Source: Pyrinomonadaceae bacterium
Lineage (GTDB): Bacteria; Acidobacteriota; Blastocatellia; Pyrinomonadales; Pyrinomonadaceae
Reading direction: 5' to 3'
NCBI GenBank assembly: GCA_026129865.1
Contig: JAHCHG010000003.1
Span: 434,001-498,000, forward strand
DNA length: 64,000 nucleotides
Part shown: positions 44,988-53,451 of the stretch, in pieces
Layout of the letters: every line of letters begins with the position of its first letter
How positions within the stretch are numbered: the first letter of the stretch is position 1
Notes under the pieces: generated by a model
What the model saw: the letters and a program-made list of their open reading frames with translations, nothing else
Databases searched by the model: none
What the model was told of the DNA's origin: nothing
Made by a program: the position numbers and the translations under genes

Positions 44988-46013
44988 ATGAAGACATTTT
45001 TTGTAACAGGCGGTGCGGGATTTATCGGTTCCGCTTTCGTTCGACTCGTTTTAGATGAACTTTCCGACGTTCACCTAGTAAATTTCGACGCGCTGACATA
45101 CGCCGGAAATCCGGAAAATCTTGCCGGAATCGACGGTTCGAGGCATCAGTTCGTAAAGGGCGACATCACAGATAAAGATCAGGTAATGTCCGCATTGCCG
45201 GAGGAAACCGATGCGATATTTAATTTCGCGGCGGAATCGCACGTTGACCGCAGCATAAATTCGGCTGGCGAATTTGTCTTGACCAACGTTTACGGAACGC
45301 AGGTTTTGCTCGACGCCGCGCGTGCGAAGAATGTTCGCCGATTTGTCCAGATTTCGACGGACGAAGTTATGGGTACATTGCCGGAGCGCGACGATGCGTT
45401 TTTTAACGAATCTTCGCCGCTCGAGCCCAACTCTCCGTATGCCGCTTCAAAGGCGGCGGCAGAGCATTTTGTCCGAGCCGCCATCGAAACTTTCGGCATT
45501 GATGCAGTTATCACAAGATGCGGAAACAATTACGGTCCGCGCCAGTTTCCCGAAAAATTGATCCCGCTGATGATCTCGAACGCTTTGAACGACGAACCGC
45601 TGCCGGTTTACGGCGACGGCGGAAATGTTCGCGATTGGATATTTGTCGAAGATCATTGCCGGGCGATATTCGATGTTTATGACAAAGGAAAAACCGGCGA
45701 CGCATATAATATCGGCGCGCGGAACGAAAGGAGGAATCTTGAGGTTGTGACCTCGATCCTCGACGCGCTTGGAAAACCTCATTCGCTTATCAAATATGTA
45801 ACCGACCGTCTCGGGCACGACCGACGTTACGCCATTGACGCGGAAAAAGTTGAAAGGGAATTAGGCTGGAAACCACGCGTTAGCTGGGAACAGGGGCTTG
45901 AACAGACGATAAAGTGGTACCTCGATAATCAAGAATGGGTCGATCATATCAAGAGCGGCGATTACAAGAAATACTACGCTGAAATGTACGGAGAACGGTT
46001 AAGCGCAGCATGA
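44988..46013 (+). CDS. rfbB: dTDP-glucose 4,6-dehydratase
   Basis: Second enzyme of dTDP-L-rhamnose synthesis; converts dTDP-glucose to dTDP-4-keto-6-deoxyglucose. 341 residues, extended SDR. NAD motif [15 protein letters not shown] at the N-terminus; FAAESHVDRSI is diagnostic of RfbB; catalytic YxxxK in SPYAASKAAAEH; TRCGNNYGPRQFPEKLIP and YGDGGNVRDWIFVEDH are typical of the family. The stop overlaps the rfbD start (ATGA at 46010-46013), so the two are translationally coupled. rfbA and rfbC are not in this window. Confidence 0.95.
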   Translation: MKTFFVTGGAGFIGSAFVRLVLDELSDVHLVNFDALTYAGNPENLAGIDGSRHQFVKGDITDKDQVMSALPEETDAIFNFAAESHVDRSINSAGEFVLTNVYGTQVLLDAARAKNVRRFVQISTDEVMGTLPERDDAFFNESSPLEPNSPYAASKAAAEHFVRAAIETFGIDAVITRCGNNYGPRQFPEKLIPLMISNALNDEPLPVYGDGGNVRDWIFVEDHCRAIFDVYDKGKTGDAYNIGARNERRNLEVVTSILDALGKPHSLIKYVTDRLGHDRRYAIDAEKVERELGWKPRVSWEQGLEQTIKWYLDNQEWVDHIKSGDYKKYYAEMYGERLSAA

Positions 46014-46864
46014 AAGTTTTGATAACCGGAGCAAACGGAATGCTTGCAAAAGCTGTGATCGCGCATTGCCGCTCGATCGGCGATGATGTCGCTGCATTTT
46101 CACGCGATCAGCTCGATATTTCCGAGATCGAACAGATTCGCGAAATTTTCCGGCGGGAACGCCCGCAGGCTGTCTTAAATTGCGCTGCATTCACTGATGT
46201 AGATGGGGCGGAAAGGAATGTCGAAAAATGCTTCGCGGCGAATTCGACCGGCGTTGAAAATCTGGCGGTCGGCTCGAAAGAGATCGATTGCGCATTTGCG
46301 ACAATTTCGACGGATTACGTTTTCGGCGGCGCGAAATCCGGCTTTTATACTCAGCGCGACACACCCGAACCGCTCGCGAGTGTCTATTCCCGATCAAAAC
46401 TCGACGGTGAATTCAGAGCAAAGAAAGCTTATGCGCGGTCGATCGTGATCAGGTCCGGGTGGATTTTCGGCAGCGCCGGAACAAATTTTTTAAGCGTAAT
46501 GCATAAATTGCTTGCAGACGGAAGATCGATAAACGTCATCGGCGATTCGTTCGGCACGCCGACATTCGCCGGCGATCTTGCAAAACGAATGCGCGAGCTT
46601 GTCGAACTAGATCTTCCGACCGTTTTTCATGTAGTAAATTCAGGCGAAGGAACAAGTTATGCAGGATTTGCAGAAGCTGTCTGCGAGATCGGCGGGTTCG
46701 ATCCTGATCTGCTGAATGTCGTCAAAAGCGACAGTTTGAGCCGACCGGCGCCGCGTCCGAAAAGTTCGAAACTGGCTTGTCTATTTACAGAAAAATTCGG
46801 CTTAGCGCAGCTTCCGTTTTGGAAAACCGCGCTCGCCGAATTTATTCACTCCGAAACAAATTAG
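46010..46864 (+). CDS. rfbD: dTDP-4-dehydrorhamnose reductase
   Basis: Last step of dTDP-L-rhamnose synthesis, NAD(P)H reduction of the 4-keto intermediate. 284 residues. N-terminal Rossmann motif LITGANGMLAKAVIAH; LNCAAFTDVDGAERN; FATISTDYVFGG; and the YxxxK-type segment with SVYSRSKLDGEFR. The C-terminal RPAPRPKSSKL signature is characteristic. Its stop codon interleaves with that of the convergent tyrosine kinase gene (46861-46864), leaving no intergenic space. Confidence 0.94.
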   Translation: MKVLITGANGMLAKAVIAHCRSIGDDVAAFSRDQLDISEIEQIREIFRRERPQAVLNCAAFTDVDGAERNVEKCFAANSTGVENLAVGSKEIDCAFATISTDYVFGGAKSGFYTQRDTPEPLASVYSRSKLDGEFRAKKAYARSIVIRSGWIFGSAGTNFLSVMHKLLADGRSINVIGDSFGTPTFAGDLAKRMRELVELDLPTVFHVVNSGEGTSYAGFAEAVCEIGGFDPDLLNVVKSDSLSRPAPRPKSSKLACLFTEKFGLAQLPFWKTALAEFIHSETN

Positions 46865-49383
46865 CCTTTCGTATCGTGGATCGAAAATGCCTCTTCGACA
46901 TCTTCCATCATCGGTGTCGAATCGTCATCGTGGTTCGCATAATATTTGTAAGTATAGCCGTAACCGTAATAACCGTATTCAACGGAATTTGACTTAATGC
47001 CGTTTAGAACCACGCCGTAAATATGCGCGCCGATATTGCCGAGGCGCTGTTTGAAGCGGCGCATCAAATGGATCGAACTCTTTCCTGCCAGCGCAACAAG
47101 TACAACACCGTCGACCAATGTCGAAAGGATCGCTGCGTCCGTAAATGAAATAGCCGGCGGCGAATCGATAATTATATGTTTGAAATTTCCCTTCAAAAAC
47201 TGAAGCAGATTTTTCATTTCGTTCGAACTCAAAAGCTCCGCCGGATTCGGCGGGATCGGACCGCTGGTAATTATTTTCAGATTCGGCAGCGCCGGATAAG
47301 ACTTTAATAAATTATTCGGATTTCGCTCGCCCGAAAGATAATTTGTCAAACCATTTGTATTTTCCAAATTAAAATGGCTGTGCAGACGAGGTCGGCGAAG
47401 ATCGCAGTCGATGATCACAACTTCCGCGCCAGATTGTGCAAGCGTTACCGCCGTATTTATCGCCGTCGTCGTTTTGCCTTCGGACGGCTGCGAGGAAGTT
47501 ACGAGAATCGTCTTCGGCGGCTTTCCTGCTGAAGAAAAAAGAAGCGACGTACGCAAATGCCGGTAAGCTTCCGCCATTGCGGAGCGGTTGTCTTCGAGCG
47601 ATATTAGAGACGTTGACGCTAATGCGCCATTCGATTTCCCCGGAAGCAGTTTGCGTTTCTCAAGCAAACTTTGATGCGGAATAAGCGCCAGCGTAGGAAG
47701 ACGCAGATGTCGACCGATATCGTCCGACGTTTTAACCGAATCGTCGAGATAATCGAGCAAGAACGCTAAACCGATCCCGGCAGCAAGCGAAATAAGAAAT
47801 GCGACGATGATATTTCTAGTCCGGTTCGGACCGACAGGAACGGTCGGTGTAACGGCGTCGGACGAGATCTTAATATTGTCCGGTCGGCTGCTTGAGATCA
47901 TCAGTTCCTGCTCTTTCTGGCGCTGGATATATGTATCAAGCAGGCTGCGGTTGGTGTCGATCGTGCGGATCAAAGTGGTCAGCCGGGTCGTCGCGACACC
48001 TTGCTGGTTCGCGAGTGCGACCTCCGTTTCATATGCCGCGGTCAACTGCGCTTCACGTTTTTTCGCTGCATCGAGCTCCGCAGCCATTCCCGTCAAAACT
48101 TCTTTTGCGACGTCTTGTTTGATCTTCTTTTCGTCTCGTTCAATGATCGCTGTATTTTCCCGCTCAGTTTTTGCAAGGATGTCTTCACGTTTTTTGATCT
48201 CTTCGGTAACGGCGACGACCTCGCGGTATTCTTCCGTATATTTTGCCAGCAGCTGGCTCTTTTTCGCGGTCAGATCCTGGATCTGAGTTCTAAGCTCCTG
48301 TATGCGCGACTCGAGATTAGCCTTCTTATCGGCGATCTGTTTCCGCATGTTCTGAACCGCCTGATTACTGCCGAGAACGGAAAATATCTCGCCGCTGGCG
48401 TTAGCTCGTAACGCGGCGGAATATGCGGCTTCCAGCTTTCGGCGTTCATCCTTTGCCGCCAGCAGCTGTCCGCTGGCAGTTTGAAGTTTTCCTGCATTCA
48501 ATTCCTGACCTTTTTCACCGGTCAAAGGTAAACCGCTCGATTGCTGGTAATTTAAAAGTTCGGCTTGCTGACCTTCGATCGTCGTTTTTAGTTCACTAAT
48601 GGATTTGGTCAGATCCTCATACGTCTTGTTTGCGCCCTGCATTTCGCGTCGAATATCCTGCTTAATAAATTCGTCCGCAAGCGCATTTAAAACCTTTGCC
48701 GCAAGTTCCGGCTGTGTGCTTTGAAGCCGCAGATTTACCACGTTTGTGCGCTCGATCTGCTGAACTTCAAGCCCGCCGACCAGGATCGCGGCATACCGAT
48801 CGGCGAGTTCTTTTTCTTCCGGAGTCAGAATTATCTGGTCCGACGTCATGTCCTGCGGCGTTTCGGTAGAAACGGTCGGCAGAGACGATTCGGTCGGTTT
48901 CGCTGCTTTATCGCCGGAAAACATTGATCGGATCGTTTCAAAAACTCCGCGCGTGCGCTTTCCGAGTAAATTTGGATCGCGCTGTAAACCTAAATTAATA
49001 ACAACATCGCGCATCAAGTCCGGATTTCGGAGAAGCAGCAGCTGGGTGTTGTAATAATTTGCATCGCCGCCGAAATTAATGTTGATCGAATCTTTAGATT
49101 GACCTGCAGTCGGCTTTTTCGGTTCGATGATCATTGAAGCTTCCGCCTGGTAGATCGACTGTTGGCGGAACATATAAAATGCGACGGCGGCGGTTACGAA
49201 TACCGTCAACGTCAGGATAATCGGCAGCCGTTTATAAACGATATTGAAATATTCCCGGATCGAACGCTGTTCGTCGAACGTCGTTTCATCGTAAAAGGGC
49301 GAATATTCTTTCGAGGAGTCGTTCCGCGAAACTCGCAGATCTTTTGCGGTAGGTAATGGGAGCAACCTTTCGTCTTTTTCCAT
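46861..49383 (-). CDS. Wzc-type polysaccharide tyrosine autokinase / chain-length regulator
   Basis: A fused Wzz-kinase protein of 840 residues that regulates export of capsular or exopolysaccharide. The N-terminus has a Wzz segment (YFNIVYKRLPIILTL, first transmembrane helix about residues 52-72), then a long periplasmic coiled coil (about 250-470), a second helix near 530 (IIVAFLISLAAGIGLAFLLD), then the BY-kinase: Walker A SSQPSEGKTTTAIN, A' IIDCDLRRPRLH, Walker B HIIIDSPPAI. The C-terminal Tyr cluster YGYYGYGYTYKYY is the expected autophosphorylation tail. The rhamnose genes nearby fit a shared surface-polysaccharide role. Confidence 0.93.
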   Translation of the reverse strand: MEKDERLLPLPTAKDLRVSRNDSSKEYSPFYDETTFDEQRSIREYFNIVYKRLPIILTLTVFVTAAVAFYMFRQQSIYQAEASMIIEPKKPTAGQSKDSININFGGDANYYNTQLLLLRNPDLMRDVVINLGLQRDPNLLGKRTRGVFETIRSMFSGDKAAKPTESSLPTVSTETPQDMTSDQIILTPEEKELADRYAAILVGGLEVQQIERTNVVNLRLQSTQPELAAKVLNALADEFIKQDIRREMQGANKTYEDLTKSISELKTTIEGQQAELLNYQQSSGLPLTGEKGQELNAGKLQTASGQLLAAKDERRKLEAAYSAALRANASGEIFSVLGSNQAVQNMRKQIADKKANLESRIQELRTQIQDLTAKKSQLLAKYTEEYREVVAVTEEIKKREDILAKTERENTAIIERDEKKIKQDVAKEVLTGMAAELDAAKKREAQLTAAYETEVALANQQGVATTRLTTLIRTIDTNRSLLDTYIQRQKEQELMISSSRPDNIKISSDAVTPTVPVGPNRTRNIIVAFLISLAAGIGLAFLLDYLDDSVKTSDDIGRHLRLPTLALIPHQSLLEKRKLLPGKSNGALASTSLISLEDNRSAMAEAYRHLRTSLLFSSAGKPPKTILVTSSQPSEGKTTTAINTAVTLAQSGAEVVIIDCDLRRPRLHSHFNLENTNGLTNYLSGERNPNNLLKSYPALPNLKIITSGPIPPNPAELLSSNEMKNLLQFLKGNFKHIIIDSPPAISFTDAAILSTLVDGVVLVALAGKSSIHLMRRFKQRLGNIGAHIYGVVLNGIKSNSVEYGYYGYGYTYKYYANHDDDSTPMMEDVEEAFSIHDTKG

Positions 49384-49652
49384 ATGAATTAAAGCCTAGA
49401 AAATTAAAATATTTGCCCTTCAAACCCTGAGGCGGCAATAGAGTTTTATAACATATCGGAAGAATAATCGAAATCTGCCGGGCGGCGGCAAATTTTTTAA
49501 TCTGATATTGAAAAAAAATATACTCCTTTTAAATTTCCTTATCAATCGCGTTAAGTTCAGCTTATACGCTCTGTTTTGGTAACTGTTCCGTCCAAGTGAT
49601 ATATTTCACTATTGCTTTATATTTAATATTTTATAGAAGATTTGACCTTTAT

Positions 49653-52600
49653 ATGACAGCCATTTTAGAAAAAGAAAGATTAACGAATTTTGATATTGAA
49701 CTCGGTGTTCCCGGCTTTCAATACTCGGATCTGTACGATGCGGTTCGGTTAAAGGATCTTGCGGAAAAGTTTTACGATGAGGTCTCGACGTTCGATCCCG
49801 TTCTGCACGAAGCGCTGACGCGATATATCGATGCGGGCGGAAAAAATTTCGAACCGAAGGTGGAATCGCAGATTTTGACGGATGCCGCGCCATATCTATC
49901 CGATTTTATAGCGCGGTTATTTAAGATCACCAATGAGCGCGCGGAGATCGAAAAGGAGATCAAGCGTCAGGATCCGATCTGGCGTTTTAAATTTTTCGTT
50001 CAAAGACGTGCGGTTCGAAGTTTCAAAAAAGAAGGTCTTTCGGAATTTAACGAGACAAAGTTTGACCAGGCGATCAACGAACTGAAGAATTACGAATTCA
50101 ACGACGCGCTGGTTTTCGACGAAGAGCTGGCGATCGCATCGGTAGCGGCGCGAATTCTGGAAGTCGAAGAGCTTTTGACGAAAAATCTCGATCTTACCGA
50201 CGGTGCGCGCGATACTTTGGAAAAGATCGATGCAACTTTTGAACGTTTTCGCGATAAGGCATTTGGCGAACTCTTTTCTACGATAATTTTACAACTCGAT
50301 GAAACCGGCGCTCTTCTGAAGGTAAAAGCCGTCTTGAAAATGTTCGAAATTTGGTCGGCATTTAAGTTTTATAACGGTAAAAAAGATTGGTACAGCTTCA
50401 AGGTTCCGCATTCGCTCGATTATCAGAACCTTGTTCACATAACTCGCCCGAACGAAGAACTCCCGAATATTATCGACGGTTTTCTCGAGAAAATGCGCCG
50501 CCGCGACGGATTTAAATTAACCGACGATCGCGGAACTATGCGCGACGCGCTCAACGAGATCGATTATTGTCTGATCTGTCACGAGCGTGAAAAAGACAGT
50601 TGTTCAAAAGGTTTGCACGATCCGAAAACCGGCGAGGTCAAGCGAAATCCGCTGGGAATCGTGCTTGACGGCTGTCCGCTCGACGAAAAGATCTCGGAAA
50701 TGCATCTTCTGAAAAAACAGGGCGACCCGATCGGCTCGCTCGCGCTTGTTACGATCGATAACCCGATGTGCGCCGGTACGGGACACCGCATTTGTAACGA
50801 CTGCATGAAAGGCTGCATTTTCCAAAAGCAGGAACCTGTGAATATTCCTCTTGCGGAAACGGCTTCGCTAACGGACGTTTTAGATCTTCCTTACGGATTT
50901 GAGATCTATTCGCTTTTGACACGTTGGAACCCGCTCAACGCCAAACGCCCGTATCCGCTGCCGTATAATGGTAAAAACGTCCTCGTAATAGGGCTCGGAC
51001 CTGCGGGTTACACGCTTGCGCATTATCTTTTGAACGAAGGATTCGGCGTTATCGGAATGGACGGTTTGAAGATCGAACCGCTTCCCGAAACATGGACCGG
51101 AAAAAACGGGGCGACGATTCCGAAACCGATCGAAAATGTAGAAGAAATTAAAAGACCGCTCGACGAAAGAATTCTTTCGGGTTTCGGCGGAGTTTCGGAA
51201 TACGGCATTACGGTTCGTTGGGATAAGAACTTTTTGACAATGCTTCAGCTGCTGCTTTCGCGCCGAAAGCGTTTTCGCGCGTACGGCGGAATCCGTTTCG
51301 GCGGCACATTAACTATTGAAGATGCATGGGATTACGGTTTTGATCACATCGCCATCGCCACCGGCGCCGGTCGTCCGACGATCGTAAAAATGAAAAACAA
51401 TCTGATCCGCGGAATTCGTCAGGCATCCGATTTTCTCATGGCGCTGCAGCTTACCGGGGCGTTTAAGAAGGACACGATGTCCAATCTTCAGGTTCGGCTT
51501 CCGGCTGTCGTCATCGGCGGCGGTTTGACCGGAATCGACACGGCGACCGAGCTTTTCGCTTATTATCCGATCCAGGTCGAAAAAATGCTCGAAAAATTTG
51601 AAAGCATTGCTGAAAACATTGGCGAAGAAGGAATTTGGGCGGCATTTGACGACGAAGAAAAAAAGGTTTTGGGCGAGTTTATTGTTCATGGAAAGGCGAT
51701 TCGAGAGGAACGTAGACGTGCGATGGAAGCCGGCGAAGAGCCGAATTTTGTGCCGATGGTGCAAAGTTGGGGCGGCGTTTCGCTCGTTTATCGAAAGCGG
51801 CTTCAAGATTCGCCGGCGTATCGTTTGAATCACGAAGAAGTCCAAAAAGCGCTTGAAGAAGGCATAAATATTGTCGAATGCATGAACCCGACCGAAGCGG
51901 TTCCCGATCGGCACGGCGCCGTGAAAGCGATAATTTTCGAAAGGTTAAATTACAACGATGAAACCGGAAGGTTCGATAAGACCGGGGAAATGACAGAGTT
52001 TCCGGCGCGCACGGTTTGCGTCGCGGCGGGTACTTCGCCGAATGTAATTTACGAAAAGGAAAAACCGGGCACTTTCAAACTTGACGAGTGGAAGCAGTTT
52101 TTTCAACCGTTTAAGGTCGAAAAGAACAGCGATGGAAAATTTCACGCGGTCGAAACGGAAAAAGGCGAGACGGGATTTTTTACATCTTACGAGCACGATG
52201 GAAAATTCATTTCATATTACGGCGACAATCACCCGAAATACGCCGGAAATGTCGTAAAAGCAATGGCTTCCGCGAAAAACGGATACGGAAAAGTGGTCGA
52301 ATTATTTGCGGAAGAGATTGAAGAGCAGGGAACGCTTCCGCAGAAAACTAAGGATAAAATTTTCGATGATCTTCTCGCGAAACTGGACGAAGACCTTCGC
52401 GCTTACGTTGTAAAGGTCGCTCGATTGACGCCGACGATCGTCGAAGTCATTGTTAAAGCGCCGCTTCAGGCGCGAAAATTCGAACCGGGTCAATTTTATC
52501 GGCTGCAGAATTTTGAAAGCAAGGCGCCCGTCATTGACGGAACGCGGATGTTGATGGAAGGTCTGGCGCTGACAGGTGCATGGGTCGACGAAGAAAAGGG

Positions 52601-53378
52601 TCTGCTCTCAATGATTGTTCTCGAAATGGGAACTTCGTCGCGGCTTTGCCGTCTGCTCGAGATCGGCGAGGAAGTCGTGGTTATGGGACCGACCGGAACG
52701 GCGACGGAAATACCTGAAAACGAAACGGTTATGCTCGCCGGCGGCGGTCTTGGAAATGCAGTTCTTTTTTCAATTGCGCGGGCAATGCGGGAGAATAACA
52801 ACGAAATAATCTATTTTGCCGGTTACCGGAACGGCGCGGATCTGTTCAAACGAAAAGAGATCGAAGACGCGGCGGATAAGGTGATCTGGGCAACGGATTT
52901 CGGTGCCGAAATTGAGCCTGACCGACCGCAGGACGCGCATTTTCGCGGAAACATCGTCCAGGCGATGATCGCCTATGCGGAAGGGAAATTAGGCAATCAA
53001 ACGGTCGATCTAAAAGATGTGGATCGAATAATTGCGATAGGTTCCGACCGAATGATGAATGGAGTGAAGGAAGCGAGATTTTCCAGTCTTCAGCCATATT
53101 TAAAGGAAAATCATACTGCGATTGGTTCGATAAATTCGCCGATGCAATGCATGATGAAGGAGGTTTGTGCGCAATGTCTCCAAAGACACGTAAACCCGCA
53201 TACGGGCGAAGAATTTTTCGTCTTTTCATGTTTCAATCAGGATCAAAACCTTGATTTCGTTGATTTTAAGAATCTTAACGACCGGCTTCGTGCAAATTCC
53301 ATTCAGGAAAAACTCTCGAATCTCTGGCTCGACAAGATCTTTAAATCGGCGGAGTGGGAATCGACGATTAACAATTAG
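49653..53378 (+). CDS. Multi-domain FAD/NAD(P) oxidoreductase with FNR-like electron-transfer module
   Basis: A 1241-residue protein, start chosen at 49653. About residues 1-300 are not recognised. Residues 306-390 hold a Cys-rich region (CLICHEREKDSC, then CAGTGHRICNDCMKGC) expected to bind iron-sulfur clusters, as in GltD/DPD-type small subunits. From about 443 a dinucleotide-binding fold begins (VLVIGLGPAGYTLAHYLL), with a second at about 615 (PAVVIGGGLTGIDTATELF). Residues 914-1140 are a ferredoxin-reductase-like module (KFEPGQFYRL, LAGGGLGNAVLFSIA). A C-terminal Cys group (CMMKEVCAQC, then FSCF) resembles the PyrK-type [2Fe-2S] site. Substrate and partner are unknown. Confidence 0.8.
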   Translation: MTAILEKERLTNFDIELGVPGFQYSDLYDAVRLKDLAEKFYDEVSTFDPVLHEALTRYIDAGGKNFEPKVESQILTDAAPYLSDFIARLFKITNERAEIEKEIKRQDPIWRFKFFVQRRAVRSFKKEGLSEFNETKFDQAINELKNYEFNDALVFDEELAIASVAARILEVEELLTKNLDLTDGARDTLEKIDATFERFRDKAFGELFSTIILQLDETGALLKVKAVLKMFEIWSAFKFYNGKKDWYSFKVPHSLDYQNLVHITRPNEELPNIIDGFLEKMRRRDGFKLTDDRGTMRDALNEIDYCLICHEREKDSCSKGLHDPKTGEVKRNPLGIVLDGCPLDEKISEMHLLKKQGDPIGSLALVTIDNPMCAGTGHRICNDCMKGCIFQKQEPVNIPLAETASLTDVLDLPYGFEIYSLLTRWNPLNAKRPYPLPYNGKNVLVIGLGPAGYTLAHYLLNEGFGVIGMDGLKIEPLPETWTGKNGATIPKPIENVEEIKRPLDERILSGFGGVSEYGITVRWDKNFLTMLQLLLSRRKRFRAYGGIRFGGTLTIEDAWDYGFDHIAIATGAGRPTIVKMKNNLIRGIRQASDFLMALQLTGAFKKDTMSNLQVRLPAVVIGGGLTGIDTATELFAYYPIQVEKMLEKFESIAENIGEEGIWAAFDDEEKKVLGEFIVHGKAIREERRRAMEAGEEPNFVPMVQSWGGVSLVYRKRLQDSPAYRLNHEEVQKALEEGINIVECMNPTEAVPDRHGAVKAIIFERLNYNDETGRFDKTGEMTEFPARTVCVAAGTSPNVIYEKEKPGTFKLDEWKQFFQPFKVEKNSDGKFHAVETEKGETGFFTSYEHDGKFISYYGDNHPKYAGNVVKAMASAKNGYGKVVELFAEEIEEQGTLPQKTKDKIFDDLLAKLDEDLRAYVVKVARLTPTIVEVIVKAPLQARKFEPGQFYRLQNFESKAPVIDGTRMLMEGLALTGAWVDEEKGLLSMIVLEMGTSSRLCRLLEIGEEVVVMGPTGTATEIPENETVMLAGGGLGNAVLFSIARAMRENNNEIIYFAGYRNGADLFKRKEIEDAADKVIWATDFGAEIEPDRPQDAHFRGNIVQAMIAYAEGKLGNQTVDLKDVDRIIAIGSDRMMNGVKEARFSSLQPYLKENHTAIGSINSPMQCMMKEVCAQCLQRHVNPHTGEEFFVFSCFNQDQNLDFVDFKNLNDRLRANSIQEKLSNLWLDKIFKSAEWESTINN

Positions 53379-53393
53379 GATTATTTAATTCGA

Positions 53394-53434
53394 CAAAAAA
53401 GAAGCCGTGTCGTTCAAACGCGGCTTCTTCTTTG
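53394..53434. terminator. Bidirectional terminator between convergent genes
   Basis: A 12-bp stem (AAGAAGCCGTGT with ACGCGGCTTCTT, one G-T wobble; arms 53399-53410 and 53418-53429) flanked by A and T runs on both sides, serving both the oxidoreductase gene and the LVIVD gene. Confidence 0.85.
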
Positions 53435-53451
53435 TGTTTTAAATTTCCCAA

